Assembly (NCBI GenBank): GCA_050184585.1
Contig: JBFXAF010000007.1
Span: 186,001-250,000, forward strand
Length of the DNA: 64,000 nucleotides
From: JBFXAF01 sp050184585
Lineage (GTDB): Bacteria; Pseudomonadota; Alphaproteobacteria; Rhizobiales; Rhizobiaceae
Direction of reading: 5' to 3'
This document shows, in pieces, positions 19,029 through 28,584 of this stretch. Positions within the stretch are counted from its first letter, which is position 1, and the number at the start of each line of letters is the position of its first letter. The notes under the pieces are model-generated. The model ran no database searches and had not been told where the DNA came from. It worked only from the letters and a program-made list of their open reading frames with translations. A program made the position numbers and the translations under genes.

Positions 19029-19079
19029 GCGTGGGCTCCTCTTCCAGAGGAAACCAAGTCGGGCGCGTGGCGGCCGATG

Positions 19080-19481
19080 TCAAGGGCGGCGAGGCATCGC
19101 CACGCCGGGCGCGGTCTCGACCCAGGGATGGCGGTGCTGGAGGTAGACGGACTGCCGAGGCGGCGGAAAGGCAGGATCGGCGAAGGCGCCCACCGCGACG
19201 GCGACGAGGTGGGCGAGGCGGCCCGGCTCCCACCAGACGGTGCTTCCGCAGGTCGGGCAGAAATGATGGAGCACGTCGAAGCCGCTGTCGGAGGGACGCG
19301 CCCAGTCGCGCATGTCGCCGGAAACCACGACGTTCTCCCGGGAAAAGAAGGCGGCGATCCCGTAGGCGCCGCCGGTGCGGCGCTGGCATTCCAGGCAATG
19401 GCAGAGCGAGACGGAAACCGGCTCGCCCTCGCATTCCACCCTGAGAGCGCCACAGGCGCAGGTCGCGGTCCGCCTGGTCAT
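19080..19481 (-). CDS. GFA family protein (glutathione-dependent formaldehyde-activating enzyme-like)
   Basis: The 133 aa protein has the zinc-binding pattern of the GFA fold: CACGALRVECEG, CHCLECQRRTGGAYG, and HHFCPTCGSTVWWEPG. The founding enzyme adds glutathione to formaldehyde, but most family members have no proven activity. I start at the ATG at 19481, giving MTRRTATCACG. A longer frame to 19523 adds an unlikely Arg-rich leader. It lies 51 bp upstream of ubiG on the same strand. Confidence 0.85.
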   Translation of the reverse strand: MTRRTATCACGALRVECEGEPVSVSLCHCLECQRRTGGAYGIAAFFSRENVVVSGDMRDWARPSDSGFDVLHHFCPTCGSTVWWEPGRLAHLVAVAVGAFADPAFPPPRQSVYLQHRHPWVETAPGVAMPRRP

Positions 19482-19790
19482 GATCGCGCAATAGCGCGGT
19501 TCGCGAGCTGCCGACAGACCCACGGACGGGTCACTCGACGGCCAGCATCACGCGTGACGGCGGACATCTCGTGTTCCCACCGCCTGCCGAACAAGCGTCG
19601 ACCCGGACGACGGCGCGGGTGACGCGGGCTCGGTGAGCGGCCGGACGCTGCCCGCCGCGCCCCCAACCATAGCCGCACGTTCCTAGACAAATGGCCAGAT
19701 GTGTCAGCTTTCACGCGCCTTGCGGTTGGCTGGCGGGTCCAGAGGCCCCATATGGCCTGCGCGGTGGGGACGACCGCGGAGGTTGCATTG
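19482..19790. other. Intergenic region between the divergent GFA and ABC exporter genes
   Basis: No gene is supported. One palindrome, TCACGCGTGA at 19548-19557, is visible and could be an operator. The region should hold the divergent promoters. GGAGG at 19778-19782 is the ribosome binding site that fixes the ABC gene start at 19791. Confidence 0.5.
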
Positions 19791-20774
19791 ATGAACGAGA
19801 TGGTCAGGCCGTCGAGCGTCGCCCAGGCGGCGGGGGTTTCGCCGACAGGCGAGGCGGTGATCAGGATTTCCGGCCTGTCGAAGACCTATGCGTCCGGCTT
19901 CGAGGCGCTGAAGGGCATCGATCTCGAGGTCAGGAAGGGCGAGATCTTCGCGCTGCTCGGCCCGAACGGCGCCGGCAAGACGACCTTGATCTCGATCGTC
20001 TGCGGCATCGTCAATCCGGGTGGAGGGTCGGTCACGGTCGGCGGATACGATATCGTCGCCGACTACCGGAAGACCCGCGCCATGATCGGACTGGTGCCAC
20101 AGGAAATCGCCACCGATGCGTTCGAGACCGTGTGGGCGACGGTTTCCTTCTCGCGCGGCCTGTTCGGCAAGGCCAAGAACCCCGCGCTGATCGAGAAGAT
20201 ACTCAAGGACCTCTCTCTCTGGGACAAGCGCGGCGAGAAGATCATGGCGTTGTCGGGCGGCATGAAACGGCGGCTGATGATCGCCAAGGCGCTCAGCCAC
20301 GAACCGGAAATCCTGTTCCTCGACGAGCCGACCGCGGGCGTCGACGTGGAACTGAGGCGCGACATGTGGGCGCTGGTGCGCGCGATGCGCGATGCGGGCG
20401 TCACCATCATCCTCACCACCCACTACATCGAAGAGGCCGAAGAGATGGCCGACCGGGTTGGCGTCATCCACAAGGGCAGGATCGTGCTCGTCGACGACAA
20501 GACGGCGCTGATGAAGCGGATGGGGCGCAAGCGGCTGACCATCGAACTGGCGCAGCCGGTCGAGACAGTGCCGGCCGCCCTCGCCGATCGCCTCACCCTC
20601 GGCGAGGACGGACGTACGCTCGCCTACGAGTACGACACGCAGGCAGAGAGAACCGGCATCACGACGCTGCTCGCCGACATGGCGAACGAGGGGCTTCGCT
20701 TCCGCGACATCGAGACCAGGCAGAGTTCGCTCGAAGACATCTTCGTCGACCTCGTGCGGGAGGAACGGCCATGA
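19791..20774 (+). CDS. ABC-2 type exporter, ATP-binding protein
   Basis: The 327 aa ATPase has Walker A LLGPNGAGKTTLISIVCG, the signature LSGGMKRRLMIAKALSHEPE, Walker B ILFLDEPTAGVDVELRRDMW and the switch histidine in ILTTHYIEEAEEMADRVG. These are typical of the YadG/NodI/DrrA-like subfamily that powers ABC-2 exporters. The ATG at 19791 follows GGAGG at eight bases. The gene overlaps the permease by four bases (ATGA). The substrate is unknown; drug, polysaccharide or lipid export are all possible. Confidence 0.93.
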   Translation: MNEMVRPSSVAQAAGVSPTGEAVIRISGLSKTYASGFEALKGIDLEVRKGEIFALLGPNGAGKTTLISIVCGIVNPGGGSVTVGGYDIVADYRKTRAMIGLVPQEIATDAFETVWATVSFSRGLFGKAKNPALIEKILKDLSLWDKRGEKIMALSGGMKRRLMIAKALSHEPEILFLDEPTAGVDVELRRDMWALVRAMRDAGVTIILTTHYIEEAEEMADRVGVIHKGRIVLVDDKTALMKRMGRKRLTIELAQPVETVPAALADRLTLGEDGRTLAYEYDTQAERTGITTLLADMANEGLRFRDIETRQSSLEDIFVDLVREERP

Positions 20775-21532
20775 ACCTCCAGGCCATCCGGGCGATCTAC
20801 GTGTTCGAGATGTCGCGCACGTTCCGCACGCTCTTGCAGAGCATCATCTCGCCGGTGATCTCGACCTCGCTCTATTTCGTGGTGTTCGGCGCCGCGATAG
20901 GCTCGCAGATCACGGCGATCGACGGGGTGAGCTACGGCACGTTCATCGTGCCCGGGCTGATCATGCTGACGGTGCTGACGCAGAGCATCTCCAACGCCTC
21001 CTTCGGCATCTACTTCCCGAAGTTCGTCGGCACGATCTACGAACTCCTGTCGGCGCCGGTTTCGCCCTTCGAGGCGGTGGTGGCCTATGTCGGGGCGGCG
21101 GCGACGAAATCGCTAATGCTGGGGGTGATCATCCTGATGACCGCCGGCCTGTTCGTGCCGCTCCAGGTCGAGCATCCGTTCTGGATGATCGCCTTCCTGG
21201 TGCTCACCTGCGTGGCCTTCTCGCTGCTCGGCTTCATCATCGGCATCTGGGCGGATGGCTTCGAGAAGCTGCAGTTCGTGCCGCTGCTGATCGTCACCCC
21301 GCTGACATTTCTCGGCGGATCATTCTATTCGATCACCATGCTGCCTCCGGTCTGGCAGACGGTCTCGCTGTTCAATCCGGTCGTCTATCTGGTCAGCGGC
21401 TTCCGCTGGGCGTTCTTCGGGACTTCGGACGTGGGAATCGGCGTCAGCCTCGCCATGACGATGGTGTTCCTGGTACTCTGCCTCGCGGTGATCGCTTGGA
21501 TGTTCCGGACGGGCTATCGGCTGAAAGCGTAG
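20771..21532 (+). CDS. ABC-2 type exporter, permease
   Basis: The 253 aa protein has six hydrophobic segments and the ABC-2 signature near the C-terminus, FLGGSFYSITMLPPVWQTVS followed by LFNPVVYLVSGFRWAFFG. It is most similar in layout to the YadH/NodJ-type permeases. The start overlaps the stop of the ATPase gene, so the two halves of the transporter are made together. A perfect hairpin follows at 21558-21583. Confidence 0.92.
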   Translation: MNLQAIRAIYVFEMSRTFRTLLQSIISPVISTSLYFVVFGAAIGSQITAIDGVSYGTFIVPGLIMLTVLTQSISNASFGIYFPKFVGTIYELLSAPVSPFEAVVAYVGAAATKSLMLGVIILMTAGLFVPLQVEHPFWMIAFLVLTCVAFSLLGFIIGIWADGFEKLQFVPLLIVTPLTFLGGSFYSITMLPPVWQTVSLFNPVVYLVSGFRWAFFGTSDVGIGVSLAMTMVFLVLCLAVIAWMFRTGYRLKA

Positions 21533-21557
21533 GCCGTGGCCGCCATAGGTGGAACCG

Positions 21558-21583
21558 GCTGCAATATTTCGGGATATTGCAGC
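21558..21583. terminator. Perfect 10 bp hairpin after the ABC exporter operon
   Basis: GCTGCAATAT, loop TTCGGG, then ATATTGCAGC form a perfect inverted repeat 26 bp after the permease stop. The stable UUCG-like loop suggests an RNA hairpin. No T tract follows, so termination would not be of the standard kind. It could also be a protein-binding palindrome of the HD-GYP promoter. Confidence 0.45.
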
Positions 21584-21681
21584 AAGATTGATTAGCTCGT
21601 GCTGTAATTAGGCGTTGAGGGTTTTCTAACCAAGGCGGCTCTATACCCGTTTCCTGGTCTTGCTTGCCGGGAGACGGGGTC

Positions 21682-22854
21682 ATGGCACGCCTTGCGACGA
21701 AAGCTGTCGAGAACCGGATCCCGTTCGGCGTCGACGACCTGACGCTCGAACTCTCGATGGCGCGGGGCCTCGACGAGATCATGGCCGTGGTGCGCACCCA
21801 TGCGCGCGCGCTGATCGGGGCGGACGGCGTCACCTTCGTGCTGCGCGACCGCGGCATGTGCCACTATGCCGACGAGGATGCGATCGCCCCGCTGTGGAAG
21901 GGCCAGCGCTTCCCGCTGGAATCCTGCATTTCCGGCTGGGCCATGCTCAACCGCGAGACGGTGGTGATCGAGGACATCTTCGCGGATGACCGGATCCCGC
22001 ACGCCGCGTACCGGCCGACCTTCGTGAAGAGCCTCGCCATGGTGCCGGTGCGAAAGGACGATCCGGTCGGCGCAATCGGCGCATACTGGGCCGAGCGCCG
22101 GCTGCCATCCGACGAGGAGGTGAGGACCCTCCAGAAGATCGCCAATGGCGCGGCCGTCGCGATGACCAATGTGACGCTGTTCAACTCGCTGGCGGAGGCC
22201 AAGGAAGAGGCAGTGAAGGCCAAGGAGGCGATCATTCTGGCCATGGCGTCTCTGGCGGAAACCCGCGACAACGACACAGGCAATCACCTGCGCCGGACAC
22301 AGCATTACGTGAAGGTGCTGGCCGAGGCGGCACGGGACCGGGGCGTCCATGCGGACAGACTGACGGCGGGAATGATCGATCTCCTCTACAAGAGCGCGCC
22401 GCTGCACGACATCGGCAAGGTCGGCATCCCCGACCGCATCCTGCTCAAGCCGGGCAAGCTCGATGCCGACGAGTACGAGGTGATGAAGACGCACGCCGAG
22501 ATGGGGCGTGCGGCCATCGCCAATGCCGAAAGGCATCTCGGCACATGCACGCCGTTCTTCGAAGTCGCCCAGGAACTCGCGCATACACATCACGAGCGCT
22601 GGGACGGCGCCGGCTACCCCCGAGGCCTCGCCGGGCCGGACATACCCATCTCCGGCCGGCTGATGGCGATCGCCGACACCTATGACGCGCTGGTGTCGCA
22701 GCGCGTCTACAAGGAGGCGCTGCCGCACGCGGAGGCGGTCACGATCATCATCGGCGAAATGGGAAGGGCGTTCGATCCGGCCCTCGTGACCGTGTTCGCC
22801 GAGATCGCCGACGAGTTCGAGAACATCCACCGCTTCTTCGCCGACGCCGACTGA
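21682..22854 (+). CDS. GAF plus HD-GYP domain protein, probable cyclic-di-GMP phosphodiesterase
   Basis: The 390 aa protein has a GAF sensor over about residues 20-165 (LDEIMAVVRTHARALIGADG, ESCISGWAMLNRETVVIED) and an HD-GYP domain over about 190-380. Metal and substrate motifs are intact: ETRDNDTGNHLRRTQHYV, PLHDIGKVGIPDRILLKPG, THHERWDGAGYP and the late YDALVSQRVYKEALPH. It should degrade cyclic-di-GMP in response to a ligand or redox signal at the GAF domain. The ATG at 21682 follows GGGAGACGGGG. It is a single gene closed off by hairpins before lysC. Confidence 0.92.
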   Translation: MARLATKAVENRIPFGVDDLTLELSMARGLDEIMAVVRTHARALIGADGVTFVLRDRGMCHYADEDAIAPLWKGQRFPLESCISGWAMLNRETVVIEDIFADDRIPHAAYRPTFVKSLAMVPVRKDDPVGAIGAYWAERRLPSDEEVRTLQKIANGAAVAMTNVTLFNSLAEAKEEAVKAKEAIILAMASLAETRDNDTGNHLRRTQHYVKVLAEAARDRGVHADRLTAGMIDLLYKSAPLHDIGKVGIPDRILLKPGKLDADEYEVMKTHAEMGRAAIANAERHLGTCTPFFEVAQELAHTHHERWDGAGYPRGLAGPDIPISGRLMAIADTYDALVSQRVYKEALPHAEAVTIIIGEMGRAFDPALVTVFAEIADEFENIHRFFADAD

Positions 22855-22860
22855 GCGCGA

Positions 22861-22882
22861 CGCGACGCAACCTTGCGTCGCG
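22861..22882. terminator. Perfect 10 bp hairpin after the HD-GYP gene
   Basis: CGCGACGCAA, CC, TTGCGTCGCG form a perfect inverted repeat seven bases after the HD-GYP stop. No T tract follows. It is probably the first of two hairpins that end the transcript. Confidence 0.5.
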
Positions 22883-22913
22883 ATCCATCATTGGCTAATG
22901 AGCCGGCGATTTC

Positions 22914-22943
22914 GCGCCCCGGACAGACGGGGCGCTTTCGTTT
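22914..22943 (+). terminator. Intrinsic terminator between the HD-GYP gene and lysC
   Basis: GCGCCCCG (22914-22921), a six-base loop, and CGGGGCGC (22928-22935) are followed by TTTCGTTT. The position, 38 bp before the lysC ATG, means it could also lie in the lysC leader and act as an attenuator. No leader peptide is evident. Confidence 0.7.
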
Positions 22944-22981
22944 GGTTCACAGCCGGAATACGGGACGTTCCGAAGGCTCCG

Positions 22982-24256
22982 ATGGCCCGCATCGTCATGA
23001 AATTCGGCGGTACGTCCGTCGCCGACCTCGCCCGCATCCACAACGTGGCGCGGCACGTCAAGCGCGAAGTGGACGCCGGCCACGAGGTGGCGGTCGTCGT
23101 CTCGGCGATGTCGGGCAAGACCAACGAGCTGGTCGGCTGGGTGCAGGGCATGCCGAAGGCGACCGGCTCGAACACGCCGTTCTTCGACGCACGCGAGTAT
23201 GATGCGGTCGTCGCGTCCGGCGAACAGGTCACATCGGGGCTGCTGGCGATCGCGCTGCAGTCGATGGGCATCCATGCCCGGTCCTGGCAGGGCTGGCAGA
23301 TCCCGATCCGTACCGACAACGCCCACGGGGCGGCGCGGATCGCCGGCATCGACGGCTCGTTCCTGGTCGGGCGCTTCGGCGAGGGGCAGGTCGCCGTGAT
23401 CGCCGGATTCCAGGGGATCGCGCCCGACAACCGGATCGCCACGCTTGGACGTGGCGGGTCGGATACAAGCGCCGTGGCCATCGCGGCGGCGGTGAAAGCC
23501 GACCGCTGCGACATCTACACGGACGTGGACGGGGTCTACACGACCGATCCGCGCATCGAGCCCAAGGCGCGGCGTCTGGCCAAGATCTCCTTCGAGGAGA
23601 TGCTCGAGATGGCCTCGCTCGGCGCCAAGGTGCTGCAGGTGCGCTCGGTCGAGCTTGCCATGGTGCACAGGGTGCGCACCTTCGTCAGGTCATCCTTCGA
23701 AGATCCGGACGCGCCGGGCATGGGCGACCTCCTGAACCCGCCCGGGACCCTCATTTGCGACGAGGAAGAGATCGTGGAACAGCAAGTCGTCACCGGCATC
23801 GCCTACGCCAAGGACGAAGCGCAGATCTCGCTGCGCCGCGTCGCCGACCGGCCGGGGGTCGCCGCCGGCATCTTCGGGCCGCTGGCCGAGGCCAACATCA
23901 ATGTCGACATGATCGTCCAGAACATCTCCGAGGACGGCAAGTTCACCGACATGACATTCACGGTGCCGTCCGGGGACCTGGAAAAGGCGCTCGTCGTGCT
24001 CGGCAGGATCAAGGAAACGGTCGGGTTCGACGTTCTTCAGTCGGAGGCCGGCATGTCCAAGGTCTCCGTCATCGGCATCGGCATGAGGAGCCATGCGGGC
24101 GTCGCCGCGACCGCCTTCAGGGCGCTGTCGGAAAAGAGCATCAACATCCGCGCGATAACCACCTCGGAGATCAAGATCTCCATCCTGATCGATGGCCCGT
24201 ACACGGAGCTCGCCGTGCGCACTTTGCATTCCGTCTACGGGCTGGATAAGCAGTAG
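22982..24256 (+). CDS. lysC: Aspartate kinase
   Basis: The 424 aa enzyme phosphorylates aspartate, the first step towards lysine, threonine and methionine. It has the kinase motif VMKFGGTSVADLARI, VVVSAMSGKTNELVGW, LGRGGSDTSAVAIAAAVKAD, DVDGVYTTDPRI and two C-terminal ACT domains for feedback control (AGIFGPLAEANINVDMIVQN and VAATAFRALSEKSINIRAIT). The ATG at 22982 gives the normal family N-terminus. Longer in-frame starts would read through the terminator hairpin. ptsP follows on the same strand. Confidence 0.97.
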   Translation: MARIVMKFGGTSVADLARIHNVARHVKREVDAGHEVAVVVSAMSGKTNELVGWVQGMPKATGSNTPFFDAREYDAVVASGEQVTSGLLAIALQSMGIHARSWQGWQIPIRTDNAHGAARIAGIDGSFLVGRFGEGQVAVIAGFQGIAPDNRIATLGRGGSDTSAVAIAAAVKADRCDIYTDVDGVYTTDPRIEPKARRLAKISFEEMLEMASLGAKVLQVRSVELAMVHRVRTFVRSSFEDPDAPGMGDLLNPPGTLICDEEEIVEQQVVTGIAYAKDEAQISLRRVADRPGVAAGIFGPLAEANINVDMIVQNISEDGKFTDMTFTVPSGDLEKALVVLGRIKETVGFDVLQSEAGMSKVSVIGIGMRSHAGVAATAFRALSEKSINIRAITTSEIKISILIDGPYTELAVRTLHSVYGLDKQ

Positions 24257-24325
24257 ATTCAACGGACGAGTCCCGCGTCGATCCCATTGTGGAGCCGCCG
24301 CGGGATCGCTGGAGAGAATGCATCG

Positions 24326-26596
24326 ATGCGTGAACAGCCCGCCGGACCGCGCGTCTTGCTTCGGCGTCTCCGCGAACTCATGGCGGAGGCGCTCGAGCCG
24401 CAGGAGAGGCTCGACCGAATCGTTCGCGAGATCGCCTCGAAGATGGTGGCCGAGGTGTGCTCGCTCTACGTGCTCAGGGCCGACTCGGTGCTCGAGCTCT
24501 ACGCCACCGAGGGCCTGAACCCGAGTTCCGTCCACCTGGCGCAGCTAAGGCTGGGACAGGGGCTGGTCGGCACGATCGCGGCTTCCGCGCGCGCGCTGAA
24601 CCTCTCCGACGCGCAGAAGCATCCGGCCTTCGCCTACCTGCCCGAGGTGGGAGAGGAAGCCTACAATTCCTTCCTCGGCGTGCCGGTGCTGAGGGCCGGG
24701 AGAACGCTCGGCGTGCTGGTCGTCCAGAACCGCACCAACCGCACCTACCGTGAGGACGAGGTCGAGGCGCTGGAGACGACCGCGATGGTGATCGCCGAGA
24801 TGATCGCCACGGGCGACCTGGCGCGACTCACCCGGCCGGGACTGGAACTCGATCTCAGGCGGCCCACCAGCTTCTCGGGAGTCGCCTTCAACGACGGGGT
24901 CGGCCTTGGACATGTGGTGCTCCACGAGCCGCGAATAGTGGTCACCGACCTGTTCAACGAGGACAGCGACGCCGAACTGAGACGACTGGAGACAGCGCTC
25001 GGCTCACTGCGGCTGTCCATCGACGACATGCTGTCGCGGCGCGACGTCGCCTTCGAGGGCGAGCACCGGGCCGTGCTGGAAGCCTACCGGATGTTCGCCA
25101 ACGACCGCGGCTGGGTGCGACGGCTCGAGGAGGCCGTGCGCAACGGCCTGACGGCTGAGGCGGCGGTCGAGAAAGTGCAGAGCGACATGCGCGCGCGCAT
25201 GCTGCACATGACCGACCCCTACCTGCGCGAGCGGATGAGCGACTTCGACGACCTGGCCAACCGGCTGCTCAGACAGCTGATGGGCAAGGGGCCGGGCGAG
25301 ATCGCCGCGGCGCTGCCGAAGGACGCGATCATCGTCGCCCGCTCGATGGGCGCCGCCGAACTGCTCGACTATCCTCGCGACAAGCTGCGGGGCCTCGTGC
25401 TGGAGGAGGGCGCGATCACCAGCCATGTGGTGATCGTCGCCCGCGCAATGGGCATCCCGGTGGTCGGACAGGTCAAGGGCGCCGTCTCAATGGCCGAAAA
25501 CGGCGATGCGGCGATCGTCGACGGCGAGGCCGCGCGAATCCATCTGAGGCCCCAGCCGGATGTCGAATCCGCCTATGCCGAGAAGGTTCGTTTCCGGGCG
25601 CGCCGGCAGGAACTCTATCGCGAACTGCGCGCGAAGCCCTCGACGACGAAGGATGGGGAGCATGTCGACCTGCTCATGAACGCCGGGCTCTCGGTCGACC
25701 TGCCGCAGCTCGCGGAGTCGGGCGCCGCCGGCATCGGCCTCTTCCGCACCGAGCTGCAGTTCATGGTGGCGGCGACGTTTCCGCGGGCCGAGGCACAGGA
25801 GGCCCTCTATCGCGACGTGCTTGACGCGACGAAGGGCAAGCCGGTCACCTTCCGCACCATCGACATCGGCGGCGACAAGGTGCTTCCCTACTTCAAGAAC
25901 ACCGCCAACGAGGAGAACCCGGCGCTGGGCTGGCGGGCGATCCGGCTGACGCTCGACCGCCCGGCGCTGCTTCGCACCCAGGTGAGGGCGCTGCTCAAGG
26001 CGGCAGGCGGGCGCGAATTGCGCCTGATGCTGCCGATGGTCACGGAACTGGGCGAGATATTCCAGGCGCGCGAGATCATCGACAAGGAGGTGCGCCACCT
26101 GTCGCGCTTCGCGCACGACCTGCCGAACATCCTGAAGATCGGGGCGATGCTCGAAGTGCCGTCGCTGCTGTGGCAGCTCGACGAACTGATGAAGTCCGTC
26201 GATTTCGTCTCGGTGGGCTCGAACGACCTGTTCCAGTTCGTGATGGCGACCGATCGCGGGAATACGCAGCTCGCGGACCGCTTCGACCCTCTGTCGGTGC
26301 CGTTCCTGAGGGTGCTGAAGCAGATCGTCGACGCGGGCAGGGCTGCCGCGACGCCGGTGACGCTCTGCGGCGAACTCGCCGGACGGACGGTGTCGGCCAT
26401 GGCGCTGATCGGTCTCGGCTACCGCTCGATCTCGATGTCGCCGGCCGCCATCGGTCCGGTGAAGGCGATGCTCAACGAACTGCCGCTGGCGGAGCTTGAA
26501 ACCCTGCTCGCGGACGCCCTGTCGAAGCCGGGCGTCGGCCGCGACATGCGGGCGGAACTGACCGCCTTCGCCGAACAGCACGGGGTCCCGCTTTGA
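24326..26596 (+). CDS. ptsP: Phosphoenolpyruvate-protein phosphotransferase PtsP (enzyme I of the nitrogen PTS)
   Basis: The 756 aa protein has an N-terminal GAF domain (about residues 20-165, with LGQGLVGTIAASARALNLSD) fused to PTS enzyme I. The phospho-histidine lies in LEEGAITSHVVIVARAMGIP, and the PEP-binding barrel shows GIGLFRTELQFM, TFRTIDIGGDKVLPY and FVSVGSNDLFQF. It phosphorylates NPr to report nitrogen state. The order lysC-ptsP-prfA is conserved in Rhizobiales. The gene overlaps prfA at TTGA. The ATG at 24326 is used; the extension to 24287 is unlikely. Confidence 0.96.
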   Translation: MREQPAGPRVLLRRLRELMAEALEPQERLDRIVREIASKMVAEVCSLYVLRADSVLELYATEGLNPSSVHLAQLRLGQGLVGTIAASARALNLSDAQKHPAFAYLPEVGEEAYNSFLGVPVLRAGRTLGVLVVQNRTNRTYREDEVEALETTAMVIAEMIATGDLARLTRPGLELDLRRPTSFSGVAFNDGVGLGHVVLHEPRIVVTDLFNEDSDAELRRLETALGSLRLSIDDMLSRRDVAFEGEHRAVLEAYRMFANDRGWVRRLEEAVRNGLTAEAAVEKVQSDMRARMLHMTDPYLRERMSDFDDLANRLLRQLMGKGPGEIAAALPKDAIIVARSMGAAELLDYPRDKLRGLVLEEGAITSHVVIVARAMGIPVVGQVKGAVSMAENGDAAIVDGEAARIHLRPQPDVESAYAEKVRFRARRQELYRELRAKPSTTKDGEHVDLLMNAGLSVDLPQLAESGAAGIGLFRTELQFMVAATFPRAEAQEALYRDVLDATKGKPVTFRTIDIGGDKVLPYFKNTANEENPALGWRAIRLTLDRPALLRTQVRALLKAAGGRELRLMLPMVTELGEIFQAREIIDKEVRHLSRFAHDLPNILKIGAMLEVPSLLWQLDELMKSVDFVSVGSNDLFQFVMATDRGNTQLADRFDPLSVPFLRVLKQIVDAGRAAATPVTLCGELAGRTVSAMALIGLGYRSISMSPAAIGPVKAMLNELPLAELETLLADALSKPGVGRDMRAELTAFAEQHGVPL

Positions 26597-27672
26597 CGGC
26601 CTCGCTGCCCGCCGAACGGATGGACCAGGTGGTGAAGCGTTTCGACATGATCGAGGCGCAGATGGCGGCCGGCCCGTCGCCGGAGGCCTACGTCAAGCTG
26701 GCGTCGGAGTATGCGGAGCTGCAGGAGATGGCAGCCAGTATCCGGGCGCTGCGCAAGGCCGAGGCCGAATGCGCCGACCTCGAGGCGATGCTCTCCGACA
26801 GGTCCACGGACGGCGAGATGCGCGCGCTCGCGGAAGCCGACCTGCCGGGGGTGGAGCAGCGCATCGAACAACTCACCCAGGACATTCGCGTGTTGCTCCT
26901 GCCGAAGGACGTGGCCGACGAGCGCAACGCCATACTGGAGATTCGCGCTGGCACGGGCGGCGACGAGGCGGCGCTGTTCGCCGGGGACCTCTACCGAATG
27001 TACGAGCGCTACGCGGCTTCGAAGGGCTGGCGGTTCGAGCTCGTGTCGGCCAGCGACGGCGAGGTCGGCGGCTTCAAGGAGGTGGTCGCGACGGTGTCGG
27101 GCAAGGGCGTGTTCGCGCATCTCAAGTTCGAATCCGGCGTCCATCGCGTGCAGCGCGTGCCGGATACGGAGGCGAGTGGACGCATCCATACGTCGGCGGC
27201 CACCGTGGCGGTTTTGCCGGAAGCCGAGGAGGTCGACATCGACATCAAGGCCGAGGACATCCGTATCGACACGATGCGGGCGTCGGGCGCCGGCGGCCAG
27301 CACGTCAACACGACCGACTCGGCGGTGCGCATCACGCATCTGCCGACGGGGATCATGGTGGTCTCGGCGGAAAAGTCGCAGCACCAGAATCGCGCGCGCG
27401 CCATGCAGATACTCAGGGCGCGCCTCTACGACATGGAGCGGACGCGGGCGGCCGACGAGCGCTCGGAGGCACGGCGGCTGCAGGTCGGCTCGGGCGACCG
27501 GTCGGAGCGCATCCGCACGTACAACTTCCCGCAGGGGCGGCTCACCGACCACCGCATCAACCTCACGCTCTACAAGCTGGACCGTGTGATGGAGGGTGAT
27601 CTCGACGAGGTGGTCGAGGCGCTGATCGCCGACCACCAGTCGAAACTGCTCGCGGCCGAGGGTATTCAGTAG
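26593..27672 (+). CDS. prfA: Peptide chain release factor 1
   Basis: The 359 aa protein reads UAA and UAG stop codons. The GGQ motif lies in RASGAGGQHVNTTDSAVRIT, with PxT-type anticodon region VQRVPDTEASGRIHTSAATV, and ends with the conserved LTDHRINLTLYKLDRV. The start is a TTG at 26593 overlapping the ptsP stop. The ATG at 26620 would shorten the protein by nine residues. prmC, which methylates the GGQ glutamine, follows after 30 bp, a functional pairing. Confidence 0.96.
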   Translation: MTASLPAERMDQVVKRFDMIEAQMAAGPSPEAYVKLASEYAELQEMAASIRALRKAEAECADLEAMLSDRSTDGEMRALAEADLPGVEQRIEQLTQDIRVLLLPKDVADERNAILEIRAGTGGDEAALFAGDLYRMYERYAASKGWRFELVSASDGEVGGFKEVVATVSGKGVFAHLKFESGVHRVQRVPDTEASGRIHTSAATVAVLPEAEEVDIDIKAEDIRIDTMRASGAGGQHVNTTDSAVRITHLPTGIMVVSAEKSQHQNRARAMQILRARLYDMERTRAADERSEARRLQVGSGDRSERIRTYNFPQGRLTDHRINLTLYKLDRVMEGDLDEVVEALIADHQSKLLAAEGIQ

Positions 27673-27702
27673 GCGGATGGATCGCGCACTTTCGACCCTC
27701 CG

Positions 27703-28584
27703 ATGCTGACACTGGCCGCCCTGCATTTCCAGGCGCGTCGGCTGCTCCTGGAGGCGGGCCTGCCGACGCCGGACCTCGACGCGAGACTGCTCATCGAGGA
27801 CGCGACCGGTACGTCGCACGCCGATGTGATCACCAATCCCGGGAAAGAGGTGGGAGGGCTGCAAGCAGCAGCGCTAGAGGCAGCACTTGCGCGCCGGCTG
27901 GCGGGTGAGCCGGTACACCGCATCCTGGGCTGGCGCGAGTTCTACGGCTTGCGCCTTTGCCTGTCGAAGGAAACGCTCGAGCCACGGCCCGACACCGAGA
28001 CGCTGGTCGACGCCGCGCTTCCCAGGCTGCGCGACATCGCCGCGCGGGAGGGCGGTTGCCATATCCTCGATCTCGGCACTGGCACGGGGGCTGTGGCGCT
28101 GGCGCTACTGTCGGAGGTTCCGCTCGCCACGGCCATGGCGACGGACGTGTCCGAGGATGCACTTTCCACCGCGGCGACCAATGCCCGCGCGAACGGCCTC
28201 GCGGATCGGTTCCAAGCGCTGCAGTCAGACTGGTTCGCGGAGGTCGAAGGAAGATTTCATGCAATCCTGTCGAACCCCCCCTATATCTCAGTCGCAGACC
28301 ATGCCGCCCTCGACCGGTCGACAAAGGACTTCGACCCCGCAAGGGCGCTGATCGGCGGTGAGGATGGGCTCGATGCCTACCGTGCCATCGCAACGGGCGC
28401 GGCAGGCCATCTGGTCGAAGGCGGATTTGTCGCGGTCGAGATAGGGCATGACCAGCGCGAAAGCGCCGCAGCGGTCTTCGAAGCCGAAGGCTGGCGGTTG
28501 CGCGGCGCGAAACGCGACCTCGGCGGCAATGACCGGGTGCTGATCTTCGAGCGCCCGGGCGCCGAATGTCGCAATGCGAAATAG
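27703..28584 (+). CDS. prmC: Release factor glutamine methyltransferase PrmC (HemK)
   Basis: The 293 aa SAM-dependent enzyme methylates the Gln of the GGQ motif in RF1 and RF2. It shows GEPVHRILGWREFYGL, the SAM motif ILDLGTGTGAVALALL and the catalytic NPPY in FHAILSNPPYISVADHAAL. The N-terminal helical domain is complete and the length normal. It lies directly downstream of its substrate gene prfA. Confidence 0.96.
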   Translation: MLTLAALHFQARRLLLEAGLPTPDLDARLLIEDATGTSHADVITNPGKEVGGLQAAALEAALARRLAGEPVHRILGWREFYGLRLCLSKETLEPRPDTETLVDAALPRLRDIAAREGGCHILDLGTGTGAVALALLSEVPLATAMATDVSEDALSTAATNARANGLADRFQALQSDWFAEVEGRFHAILSNPPYISVADHAALDRSTKDFDPARALIGGEDGLDAYRAIATGAAGHLVEGGFVAVEIGHDQRESAAAVFEAEGWRLRGAKRDLGGNDRVLIFERPGAECRNAK

